Source: Zeus faber
Lineage: Eukaryota; Chordata; Actinopteri; Zeiformes; Zeidae
Length of the DNA stretch: 64,000 nucleotides
Assembly (NCBI GenBank): GCA_960531495.1
Contig: OY482852.1
Span: 11,299,396 to 11,363,395 of the forward strand
Reading direction: 5' to 3'
Shown piece after piece: positions 47,583 through 60,600 of the stretch (within the stretch, counting starts at the first letter, position 1; each line of letters starts with the position of its first letter). Below the pieces are notes generated by a model. That model did no database searches. It saw nothing but the letters and a program-made list of their open reading frames with translations, and had not been told where the DNA came from. A program made the translations under genes and the position numbers.

Positions 47583-49607
47583 CTGTTCGAAACACAACAG
47601 AATAAATAAAAAAACAAAACAGCACCTTTTAATAAACAACGGAAAAAGCGAACCTTACATGAGTAAAATCACACAAAAATAGAAGGATGAGGATATGGAA
47701 ATAAAGGAAAATAATGGCACCAAAAGAAAACAATCCATTCCGCCGGAGGAGAGGAAAAGGGGAAATATTATTTTCCCCCCTCTCTTCAAAGGGCTGTCAT
47801 TTGATTCAGCTTAACTCCGTCTTTTGATCATTAATCTTTGAAACGTAGGGCCTTTGCTATTTCTTGCTCGCAAAACAACACATTTCCTCAGCTGCGACGG
47901 CTGACAGCAGTGGCATTTCACGGTGACGGAAATCCAACTCCGGGACGGAAAGATTCCACGGTTCAAACGGCAGGCTGCGCCGGGCCCCCGCGTGCGCCTA
48001 CCACCCCATGAAATGGCCATGGAGGTCAGCGTTCCCGCCCAGAAAGCACCTGGTCGCGACCCCCCCCCCCCCCCTCCACGGGACAGGAGGCAATTAAGCC
48101 AGGGACATCCTGCCGGGAGGCTCAACACGCAGGGAACAGCTGACGGCTGGCGCCCAAAGCGGGGCGGGTCCCGACATGGACGCTCTACTTGAGGGGGCAC
48201 TCCACCAGCGGCACGGAAGGGGGGGGCTCTGAAGGTTGAAGAGGACCGAGCCGGCCGCCAAGAGTCGCTGAGGTTTGGGCTTCAAGGTCGCGAGACTCAA
48301 GCTATCCAAACACACGTATGAGCAGTAGAGCCATTACTGGAACCTTTTTTTTTTTTTTTTTTTTTGGATGGTCATCATCCCATTCCTAAGAAGGGAAAAA
48401 AAAGATCTCTTCATCGCCCTCTCCATTCCGTTGGGGGGGGGGAAGAAAAAAAAAAAGATCCCAAGGACAAAAGGGGACACTTGCATATTAAGACTATAAA
48501 ACGAGAAACCGCAAATAAACGACTGCAAGGTCCCCCAGCTGCTTTCCATTATCATCAAAGGCGGAAAAGAAATGAAGAGGGAAAGCAAATGAGACGGAGG
48601 GGAAAGGAGATGAGCCGCCCCTCCGCTGGCTGCCAGGGTCAGCTGTCCTGGTGGGGGCCGAGCGCCACGCCTGCCGAGCAAATCAACACCAAGTCCGACA
48701 GCTCACGCAGCCAGTGGTGAACTCGGCTGCCACGGTTTGGAAACGTCCCGCCAAGATGATACGGCGCCGGCCGCCCGGTGATCGCGTTGCGATCGCATGT
48801 CTTTTTCCATTGAAACCCGGGGGTGAGGAGTAGAACGCGACGGCTGGGCGTGGCTGGTCGCGCAGCAAGTTTCGACAAACCGCGCCCAGGGCAACGGCAT
48901 TTTTCTTCCAGTGTGTTACTGTTTGAAGTTACAATGATCTCCCTTGGATCCGCGCTGAAAGTCCCCCTCCCTCTCCGTCCTATCCCATTCCAGATTCATG
49001 GCGCAGCTGAAAGCAATCACTTGTGCAGCATCTTCAATTACCTCGGGGAACAAACAATATAAACCATGTTTTTGCATCAGAGCGCAGGCGCCCGGGGAAC
49101 CAGATAAACGCTGTAGGTTACTTAACGCCGTCCGATGAGGTAACGGTGTCACCGTTTTAAGATTTGCTTCGGCAACACACGGGACGGAGAACATTGGTTT
49201 GCACAGATATCAGCGGAGACTCGTTTAAAACCGCCTTTGACGTCACGGACGCACATCGGGCGCTGAACCCTTACCTTGGAGGGGTTCTCATCGTAGGTGG
49301 GAGTTCCCAGGTCCATCTCGGATTCATGATCTATGCTGGCGTTGTCACTGCTGCCGTCCCAGGCCGGAGGGTCCCACTGAGTTTGCCTGAGGAGCAGACG
49401 GAGGGCACGTAAGGAAGAAACGCTGGCAGATAACGGGCAGATGCTGACGGTCATAAAAGCTCAACCCACCTGGTGACCACATGGTAGTAGTATATCTTGC
49501 CTTCTGGGTCCCGTGCCACTTTCCAGCTGGGAGGTAGAACAATGGTTTTGGGCTTGGGTGGAGAGGGAGGAGGAAGGTCTATCACATTGTTGGGTACAAT
49601 CATTTCC

Positions 49608-49645
<38 letters not shown>

Positions 49646-52600
49646 CAAAAATAAAAAAACAAGGGTTGTGCAACAAGTCAAATGGGCTGAACTTTTAAAA
49701 ACAGTGAGTAGCAGAAAATAATCTTGCAGGGAAATTGCCTTGGACTATATTTTGACATTTGACTGAACTTGAAAAAAAGTAAGTTCTTTAAAAAATGTTA
49801 AAAAACAAAACAGTGTAAGCACCATTCTTGCATCCCCGGCATACGTGACCACATTTTATTTAACAGTTTGTTGTCAAAAGAGATGACAATTCTTTTTCAT
49901 TTTCATTAATTCAACACCATCTCCCCCTAGTGGCCAGAATGGACCGTTGCACCAATGATGTGATCCTATCACACCGTTAGGATCACATCATTGAGGTACA
50001 ATAAAAGCCATTGAAAAACAAGAGTTCTCTCTATATCTCAGCGGTTGCTTTGGACAAAAAGGATAAGTAGAGAATTTGTGTTACCTGCTGAACAGTTTGG
50101 GAGGTGACGATGGTGGTCACCGTGCCTCCCTGCTGCACCACCACTCCCTGCTGGTGGCCTGTGTAGACTGGCTGGCCGTGCAGGTAGCTCGTCGTGGGCT
50201 CAGTGTAGGCCTTCAGAAACACAAAACACAGGCTGAAGTGAGAGAGAGAACATGCCCATTTAATATATGGTTGGAATTTGCTCATAAGACGGTTCTCCTT
50301 GCCAACTAAGGTAATACATTAAAAGGGGGCACATTATTGTATATGTTCTATAACAATAATATTGTTATGCAACATTGCACATTGCTTACTTTATAATCAA
50401 ATTAGTTGTTTTTTTATTCTACCTTTTACATTCTTGAGCTTGTCTATTACTTACTATTACTTTTTACTTAACTAATAAAGGGGATAAGGGATTCATTAAT
50501 AAAGTACTATCCAATCTCATCTTGTTAAACATGAAGCATGTAGCGATGGGACTTCACCTGTATGACAGGAGTGCTGGCCTGAGGGTAGCCAGTGGGGATG
50601 CTGTAGATGGTCTGGCAGGGCTGGCCCTGGTAGTAGATCGCTGTCTGCGTCTGAGCCTGCGATGGGGCTGCAGCGTACTGCTGTGCTGGCTGGGTCTGCA
50701 CGGTGACTGCCTGCTGGGTGGTGGGATCCCACAGTGTGGCGTAGCCACCTGGGTGCTGGCCCTGCACCTGCGTGGCCGTCTGGGCGGGCACGGGAAGGAT
50801 AGCTACCCCCGGGTCCTGAGCTGCTACGCCCGGTTGGACATACTGTTGGGCATTGCCGGGGTTTAGGTCTAGAGGATTGGTGATGTGTCGAGAGACCGGG
50901 GCAGCCTGAGTTGTGGAGGGGGGAGAGGGCAGCCCCAGCTCCGAGATGAGAGGCTGTGGCGGCGTCTCCTCGTAGTTCAACGCGCCGACTATAGGCTCCA
51001 CTGGGGGGGTGGGAAGCAAAACTTTGCCTACATTGGGGTTAGTGGGGTCCACAAAGGTCTGCATGGGGTACCCAGGAGGGTAGGTAATGAAGCCAGGGCT
51101 GGAGGCGTAAGCCAGATTGGGATCATAACCCATGCTCTGGAGCTGTTGTTGCTGCAGCTGCTGCTGCTGCTGCTGTTTCTGGGCTTCTCGCTGAGCAACC
51201 TCTTGCTCAAACAGCTTCCTGCGCTCCTCTGTGGACAGCTTGTTCCTCTCCTTTCCACCGACCGCCCTTGGCGTCTTGCTGCTGTTAGACGGATCAAACC
51301 TTAAAATGCAAAGAAAAGAGTTAGGTCGCAATTTGGAACTAGGAAAGGGTCTGCTAAGATTAACCTGAAAATTAACCTAAAACGACCCGTACCGCTCCTC
51401 TGGTCGTCTGCTGTTCCTCTCATAGGATGTAGACAATGGGGAGGTGGAGCGCCTCCTCCACCGTTCACTGCTGCGTGTTTTGTCAGATGCACGATCCCGA
51501 TCCCGGTCCCGGTCCCAGTCTCTATCATAATCCCTATCCCGGTCTCTGTCCCTGTCCCTGTCCCTGTCCCGGTCCCGATCCCGGTCCCTTTCCCTATCTC
51601 GGTCCCTGTCTCTGTCCCTATCTCGGTCTCTATCCCTATCCCTGTCACGGTCCCGGTCTCGATCCTTCTCCTTGTCACGCTCCCTTTCACGTTCCCGGCT
51701 CCCAGAGGCCGTGCGTGGCGTCAAGGCTGCGTCACGATCTCGGCTTCGATCTGTTGAAAGGATACCCAAGTTATTTGAAGCACACATCAGGAGCCCAAAA
51801 TAATAACAGGGACTTACTTATTAACTTACCATTTGTTTCCTTCTCTACCTGGCTTTTCTTCGGTATCCTGTACACCTCCTAAAAGATTGAACATACATTT
51901 TACTTCAAGTTCTTAAAAACAGGGTGTGGGAATTTTACAAAAAGAAAGTCATGGTCTGGTATCTTTTAACATAAACCAATTTTTTTTTTTTTTTTTTCTC
52001 AAACATTAGGGGCAGTCAGCTGGATCTATTCTCTCAATACTGAATCAATTTCAGAGAATCTGATGACAATCCCTCGGGCTGACTCCCAAAGATTGCAAAA
52101 TTAAGATTAGGTTAAAAAATACCAGAGCCTGCGTTTCAGTGTGTGGATGTCCTTAAAAGATCTTGCCTTCAGGTCTTTCCAGCTGTCAAGGAGTCTGGCA
52201 GCCATGCCGCTGATGTCCACAACACCAAGCTGGGGTTCCTGGCTCCTCTCACTCTCCACATCCGAAAGCCCCTCCTCTTCATCCTGAGAGGGAGTCCCCT
52301 CCACTGGGGCCTCCGCTGGGATCTCCGCCGGGGCATTCACTGGAGCCTCCGCCGGAGCCTCTGCCGGAGCCTCCAACGGGGCCTCCAACGGGGCCTCCAA
52401 CGGGGCCTCCAACGGGGCCTCCAACGGGGCCTCCAGAGGAGCCTCCACCGGGGCCCCCACCGGGACCTCCAACGGGGCCTCCAACGGGGCCTCCAGAGGA
52501 GCCCCCACCGGGGCCCCCACCGGGACCTCCACCGGGGCCCCCACCGGGGCCTCCACCGGGGCCTCCACCGGGGCCTCCACCGGGGCCTCCACCGGGGCCT

Positions 52601-55600
52601 CGGTGGTCTCAGAAGCTGTACTTGGCTCTGGGGTGTCAGTGCTGGGAGGAACATCTGCGGCACATTCAGCCGATTGATCCTCAATGACTAGAGGTTTCTC
52701 GGCCTCTGTGTTCTCTGCCTGGGCGTCAATCTGCTCTGCAAGCTGCTGCGGTAGAACCTCAGGCACTTCAGATCGAGTTGACAGAGTTTCTGACTCTTGG
52801 GTTTTCGTGCCGTCCTGTTCCCCTTCCATCCCTACACCTTCTTGTACTATTTGCTCCCCCTTTCCATCCATAGGTTCTTCACTGGTCCCCTTTTGAACTC
52901 CAACTGCATCGCTCAGCCCGTCAATCGTTTCTTCTTCGATGTCAACATACTTCACCTCGACCTCCGTTTCTATTTTGTCTTTTACTTCTTCCCGTTGAAG
53001 TTGAATCTGTATGCTCGGATCCATCTGTGACTCTTCCTGTTTCTCCCCTTTCGCCACTTCCGTTGGGTCTTCAATTGGGCCCTTGGCCTGAGGGACAGCT
53101 TCACCCACTGGGTCTACCTTCACCTGTTTGCTCTCTGGCAGCCTGGCAAGTGAGGATTCCTCTTCCTCGTCGTCGTCCTCCTCCTCATCCTCCTCTTCCT
53201 CCTTCCCATCAGATGCTTTGCTGGTGTCAGAGAGCGCACTGTCCAGACTGTTTTCACTGATAATTTTGAGGCGCCGGTAAACAGCCCGTTTTGGGGTATC
53301 GCTCTCCAACTCTGGTCCCAGTTTGGCAGTGGAGCCATCGGGAGTGTTGAGGGGGGTCTGTGCGCGTGATGTATTCTCACTGGAGTAGCCGTCCAACTCA
53401 GCCGGCTGTGGGAGCGTGTGAGTCTGGGCCCAACGCTGAATGAAGGTCAGAACTCGGCTCTCCTCTAACATGTTCTTTGTAGAGATGGGAAGCACAGAGA
53501 GGGTCTTCATAATCTGTGAACAGAGATTCAAGTAAAAATGAAATGGCACAAGCAATGTGCAAACATAACTGCGGGTCTGAATTGGAAAACTTCAATGAGG
53601 CGGTCTCATCACGCGCACGCGCATCCTCCCGGTTACAACCTCCTCCTTTTCTTCCTCATTTACTGCCATAACTATGACAGAAAGAGGCCACGTGACCAAT
53701 TGTTGTTCCAGTTTTCCTGGACCTAATTAACTCTGTTACTGTTTTTTTGATACATGTCGTCCAACATTTGTTTTTTGTGAACATGTTGGTTTCTACGTTT
53801 GTTGTTCCGTGTACATGTTGGTTTCTACGTTTGTTGTTCCGTGTACATGTTGGTTTCTACGTTTGTTGTTCCGTGTACATGTTGGTTTCTACGTTTGTTG
53901 TTCCGTGTACATGTTTGTTTGTTTTTCCGTGTACATGTTTGTTTCTACGTTTGTTTTTCCACGTACATGTTTGTTTGTTTTTCCATGTATAAATGTTTGT
54001 TTCTGATTGTTTTTCCATGTACATGTTTGTTTCTGTTTTTCCATGTACATGTTGTTTGCCTCTGTTTTTCCGTGTACATGTTGTTGCTTGTTTCTATGTT
54101 AGTTTTTCCGTGTATATGTTTGTTTCTTTATTTTTTTCTTCCATGTACATGTTTGTTTCTTTATTTTTTTCTTCCATGTACATGTTTGTTTCTTTGTTTT
54201 TCCATGTACATGTTTCTTTGTTTTTCCACGTACATGTTTGTTTCTATGTTTTTTTTCCATCTACATGTTTGTTTCTTTATGTTTTTCCATGTACATGTTG
54301 TTTGTTTCTATGTTTTTCCGTGGACATGTTTGTTTATGTTTTTTCCATGTTCATGTTGTTGTTTGTTTCTATGTTTATGTTTTTTCCATGTACATGATGT
54401 CGGTTTTAATGTTTATTTGTCTCACCCGTGGTGATTCTCCCCCTCTTGGGGGTGTGATTAGTTGTTTATAGACTCAAACATGGTAAAATAGTTCATCAAG
54501 AGGGGGATTGGTGGCGGTTCTGTACAACAAAAAACTGTACTTAAGAACTTAAATTCCATGACTAACTCTGTCGTAGATGCTATGGCATACATATAGTCTG
54601 TGTCCTATGCCCAGCATGCTGACAGCACAGGTAAAAAAAACAAAAACTTGAATGACTTTATCCTGATATGAAGTAACATCTTACCTCAAACTGTAGTTTG
54701 ATATTGTTGGCACTGTTGCCTTTGGCTTCCGACAGTTCTACCATGAAGATCCACAGCAAAGACAAACCATGATGGTCTAGAAACTGCTTCAAGCACGATG
54801 GATTTTGAGTATCCTGTCAAACACAAAATGTTATTAAAGTTGAAACCATCAAAGATAATATGTCTACACACTGTGATGCAGCTACTGCTGAGTTAAAGGG
54901 GCAGTGTGAAAGATTTACGGAACAGACTTGGCAGAAATGGAATATAATACTCATAAGTATATTTTAATTAGTGTACAATCGCATGGAAATAAGAACTGTT
55001 ATGCTGGCTTGTTCCCTTAGAATGAGCCGTTGTTATCTAGATGGATGACCGCCATGTGCACCACCATGGGGAGGGGTGTTCAGTTGATTGCCATCTGCAA
55101 CCTCACTGCTAGTTGCCGCTAAATCCTACACACTGCCCCTTTAAGGCTTGTTGCAACATCAAAGCTGTTTCTCACTTGAATCAGCTTGAGGCAGATGAGC
55201 TTCTGGTCCATGGTCTCCACCCGGACCATCAGCCTACAAAGAGACACCACCTCTTTCTCGTCAGACAGGCCTGCTCCATTCTCCAATAGAGCCTCCAGCT
55301 CCTCATCCACCTTAAGCATCAAACAGGAAACAGCAGCAAAGTCATTCTACAAGGAACAGACATATTTCTGAGACAATGTTGAAACTGAAATTGTGCATTG
55401 GCAGATACAGAGACAAGACAATCACAACATTTTTAATATGAAGACTTTACATGTGGAAAATAGTGAACCTACTAGAGTCCCAGAATTCCATAAAAATAAA
55501 ATATATAAAAAGAAAATAAAAAAAAAAAAACACATTTAGTTTTTTTGCAAAATCTCGGTTCAGCTGCGTCTTCCCTCTAAGACGTTCAATTTGTTTTCTC

Positions 55601-57578
55601 AAGCGGTACGCCTGCTTCCGGTCCATCGATTTCTTTTGTACCAACGGGGTTTGAAGAGAACCGTTTTCCGTGCGCGCATTGAGACAAAAGACCATAGGAA
55701 GGGATCTTAAAATAACCTCTTTTGAACAGCGATATTTATGGGCACTGGAGCTCTGAAAGCAATCAGCCACGAGCCTGCGCAAACCTGACCCAGTAACAGC
55801 TGCACTCCGGCCGCAAAGGGGGGGAATTTTTTCCTCCTGGGGAGTGGCTGCTGAAGAGAAATGCCTCTTCTCAAACAGGACCAGGACACTGACCGTGGTG
55901 AGAGCGCTCACTGTGTCCTTCTTCCGGCTGCGCTCCTTCTTCATTTTGCCTCCAGCTGCTCGGACACTGACTCTGTTCTCTCCACCCAGGAAACCTCGGC
56001 AGCTCGGAGCCCCACAGAAGCATTTCTGGGCCTCTTTGCTAGTGGGTACGACAAAGTGGAATAGTCGAATAAAAAAAGGGTGTTTGTGTGAAGCATGTAA
56101 GACAACATTTTTTTTTTTTTTTTATTAAATAAAAAATAAAAAAACTGAAATAATGCTGACTGGCAACCCTCACCCATATCTTTGGAACTGGTAATCAAAA
56201 GTGAGCTCAGTTCCAGCAGGGACCGCCTTGGAGGTGAAGAACCCAACCCTGAGCTGGCCATTAACTGTCCACTGAAAAGGAGGATGAAAGTCATGATGTT
56301 GAAGGCTACTTTCAGAGTGCTGATCTGCTACGTCTATTCAGGCTTAATGCTCAGCTGATTTACCTTTTGGGTCTCACAGTTTGGCTCGCAGCTGTGGTTC
56401 ATGAATCGTGAGCAATTACCCTTCAGTGTGGCGTCAATGATCTGAAAGGACAGAGTGTGATGTCAAGTAGGCTTGGGCCAAAATTCGATAATAGAAAATA
56501 TTGAGATCTTCGCCACCACATGCAATATTTTCACAATACCCCTCCCTCCTCCTCCGTCACTCTCTGTGGTCCCGCTCAAGCGGCAGAGCGCACAGACAAA
56601 GCTTATTCACTTACACGCACAAAAAGGGTGAATGTGGCCATCACAGCCCTAATTTATACTTTATTTATTTCTTTATACTTATGCTCAATTTGGGGTGTCG
56701 CGCAAGCCTCATGTCAATAATTTTCCTCAACCACGTTATCTAGAGGATTACACGTGCAATAAAGATATCAACATGACTAATAAAAATCTAGAAGTTCACC
56801 TACCTCATTATTTTTTAGAGCCATGAAATAGTAGTGGATGTTCTTATTGCGGGCGTACTCTTTTACTCTTGTTTTGAATTCCTTGTGGTCCAATACCTCA
56901 CCACAGTACTCCAGAACAAAGGTGTTCCTGAAACCAAGGGAACATGAGAGAACAATACGTAATTAGTTCCCCCACCGCTCAAATTAGCGGTTATATAAAT
57001 TGACATCAACAAACTGAAACAGAGTCGCCATGTGGTATGAAAAAATTAAGCGTTAAAAAGACTTACGCGGGCATATCTTTAGCTGCTCGTAGCCCCCAGC
57101 CCTTGTCTTCTGTGAGAATAACCTCAAAGTCGGCATGCTGTTTCATCTGAAAGCGTCGATTGGAGCAGTAAACTCCATTTAAGCACCGCGATGAGCTAGG
57201 GGAAAAAAAATGTTTGGAGAAAGGGATTAAAATCAAAGTAAGAAGATCTTTCCCATGATGTACTGTTTACATACTGGGTTTTTCTTTATACAAAGAATTA
57301 GCTAAATTTGATGTTTATACATAGCGAAAATTTCGAGGTGTTGGTTGCTGCTCAAAACGACTTATGCCAGCAGGTGAGATCAGGTACACAGCACTGCTAT
57401 GGAGGAAGATTCCAGGAGAAAAATCAAACCCAACAGATTACCCCAAATGACACAAACTTGTAATCAAATGACTGATTCAAATTTTTTTTTTGGGGGGGGG
57501 GGGGGGATGTCAAGCCTCCCTTAAGTTTGTTTCTGTTTCACAAATGCATGTGTTTTCATGCGATTATTTTGACAATAA

Positions 57579-57650
<72 letters not shown>

Positions 57651-60600
57651 CACTACTCACCACTCAATCATCAACAGTCTGTTCAGGCAGTCCTCTCCGC
57701 AAGCCAAAACTCCTCGAGAGCGCTCGTCCCTGGACAGTATGGAGCACTCACACTGCATTCGCTTGATATCTCGATGGGATTTGCTCTTTTTTCTGCAAAA
57801 ATAAACAACATGTGGGCATGAAGACTCATTCGATTGAGATGTCCTTTATTTTTTTTTCCAAACACATTAAAGATTGCAACAAAGGCCACTGACAAACATT
57901 GAATGATAATTCATAAAAACAATCACATACTATAAATAAATCCTTACCGCTCAGTGAGATAGAGGTTCTCCTCAATCAGGTTGAAGTAAGGCGGCATCTT
58001 TTTAGACTTGGCAAAATCTCTCCATTTATTTGCGTCCTGAAACTCCTGGAGGGTGAGCGAAGGGCGGTACGGCACAGCTTTCAGAAGTGATTCTTTCGAG
58101 TCGTCGCTTTCGCCGCGACGCTCTCGCTTGCCCGTGGGTCCGGGCTCCGCCTCATTGTCCGAATCGGACTCTATCTCCGGGCGCCTTTTCTTGGGGGGGC
58201 CCCTGCCTCTGTGGGGTCTGAGGATGTCTTCTCTCGGGGGATCGGAAACGGCAGAGCCCCTGCTGTTGCTGCTTATTTCGTTGGCTTGGACAAAGGTGGA
58301 TGAGCTGTCGCTGCACCCAACGGCCGCCTTACTTTGATCAAACGCTTTGTGGCCGTTGTCATCCTCGTGGTCGTTGGTCAGAGAGTCGGGATGGACTTGA
58401 CCCAGAGGATCCTGAAAATGCTGAGGCACATGGAGGTAGGGTGGTCTGCTGGTTTGCATCGTGGGCAGCTGATGGGCCCAGGGGGGGTTGCTCTGTACGC
58501 ACTCCAATCCCAGGAGAGAGAGTCCTGTCTGTTTAGCGTTCAGCGACTGTGGCCCGTAGCTGCTGTCAGGCTGCTGGTACGTGCTGCTGGGCTGCTCCGA
58601 CTGAGCGAACTCCCAGCCCAGGCCCAATCCGTTCTTGGCGTTGACGTCGCCAATCCGCGAAAAGCCCTCGTTCTGGTAACGGGAGAGCGTATGTTCGTCC
58701 CTTCCACTCAAATATTGTTGCCCGTGCCCTTGCTCGGGCGGTCTAAAACTTCCCAGGCTGTGGGCGGGAATCTGGTTCGCCGCCATAATCTTTTGTCTTT
58801 NNNNNNNNNNNNNNNNNNNNNNNNNNNNNNNNNNNNNNNNNNNNNNNNNNNNNNNNNNNNNNNNNNNNNNNNNNNNNNNNNNNNNNNNNNNNNNNNNNNN
58901 NNNNNNNNNNNNNNNNNNNNNNNNNNNNNNNNNNNNNNNNNNNNNNNNNNNNNNNNNNNNNNNNNNNNNNNNNNNNNNNNNNNNNNNNNNNNNNNNNNNN
59001 GTGGATGAACCTCCATTTTCTCCTCATGATCGTCTCCGTTCCAGCTCTGTATCGTCGCAGCTTTGGTGACTTCGGAGGAGTCGTTCGCGCATTGGGGCTC
59101 ACCCACGGTTTGATCTGCCTGGGGTTTCGAGTCGGAGCCGCACGAGTCCACTTGCGACGCCTCATTTTGGACTTTGAGCACGCAGTTCGCGGAGGATAGG
59201 CTCCGAGAAATGTTTTCACGCCTGGTGATCTCGGTGTCCATTTTGGAATGTGTCCTGACTTCTTCGACTTTCACCCCGGATGTCACTTGTTGGGCAACTT
59301 CTTTAGAGAACTCGATTTTCTTCACACAGATGACCTTTTTGATGGTAGGCTTGCTCTCTACACACGGCAACTTTGTGACGTATCGCTGTCAGAGGTGTCC
59401 TGTCCAACAATGTCCCACCGAGACCGTTTTGTATTACTGCTGCTTTTCTGAATAGCATCCGCTGGTCGCTGTCCACTGGGTGCCAACTGATTCTCCGACT
59501 CAGGGCACGGTTCAACGATATGAGGTAAACTTGTGCAAGGCCGCATGTTGATAGTCTCATATTTATTCAGTTTAACATCCTCCATCTTGCTTTTCTGATG
59601 GGCATGGTCTGTAACGGATACATTTACCGAAGTATCAGAGGAAATTTGCTCCAATGAACCGTGAAAAGGCTCCTTGTCCTGGCTGGAAGTTATACCATCA
59701 TTACTACTATATAAATTCGGGACAGCTGCACTAGAACCCACACGTGGAATTTTGATGGCGCGAGGGCTTTCCTGTCCAGCGGCAGCTTCCCCCTGGGGTG
59801 GCGCTACAAGCTTTGGACTTTCATAAAAAATGCTCTGAGAGGTTTCAGAAATTGCATTCCCGACGTCGTTACCCAAAACAACGTTCATTCTTTGGGAAGC
59901 AGGTTCTTGCGAGTTCTGGTGAGGGGATGAAATCGCGCCCTTGGCCTCCTCGTAGCACCGCTCCTTTGTCTGGCATGGATCATTCGGGTGGACATCTGAT
60001 TTTTCATTTTCATTCAGAGACTGGGAACCTGCTGGTCTCGAACACGTTTGTATCATGTTAGGACTGTGAAATGGGTCTTTTGATTGTCGTTCAATTAATG
60101 TCGTCCTTGAGGGGGACTTGGATGAGTTTATTTGTTTTGACTCTTGTTTGTCCGTTTTCTCCTTGGGGGCTATGCAAGTCACATCAGAGCCTGAGCTTCT
60201 TTCAGAGACCCGCGGCCTCCCTTTGTGATCAGCCTCGGTGTCGCTGGCGCTGTTCTTCTGGCATCTCCTGTCGGACATCTGCGAGCGGCTTGAATAGGTG
60301 GACTTTACGCTGGCGTCCGATTTGTAATGGTTGTTGGACTTACGATGGTTGGAGTCCACTTCGGGAGTCAACTTGCGCTGGCAGTCAGAGTCCGACGTCC
60401 TCTTCAAGGTCCTATCAGACTTGGACAACTGCGTTCTTTTATCTGTCTCTGCGGAGTGGAGCGAATCCATCGCTCGGGAGTCTTTTTCGGATTTCGAGTG
60501 GGGCGATAACTTTAAGCTGGAATGGCCGGAGGATTTGCTGGAGTCACTTGTCCTGGTTCGATTCTTCCTGTGGTCGTCTTCGGAGTCGGAACTGTCCCGG

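Noticed and set aside
52143-52691. 182-codon plus-strand open frame with RGLQRGLQ repeats
   Set aside because: Shadow of the coding EAP minisatellite on the other strand.
53799-54434. 211-codon plus-strand open frame (Cys/Phe/Val-rich)
   Set aside because: It is translated minisatellite in a setd2 intron; the repeat period creates the frame.
55311-55345. Extension of setd2 exon 55176-55310 upstream ([11 protein letters not shown])
   Set aside because: An AG at 55346 could serve, but known SETD2 joins KKD directly to VDEELEAL, and the acceptor before GTGGAT keeps phase.
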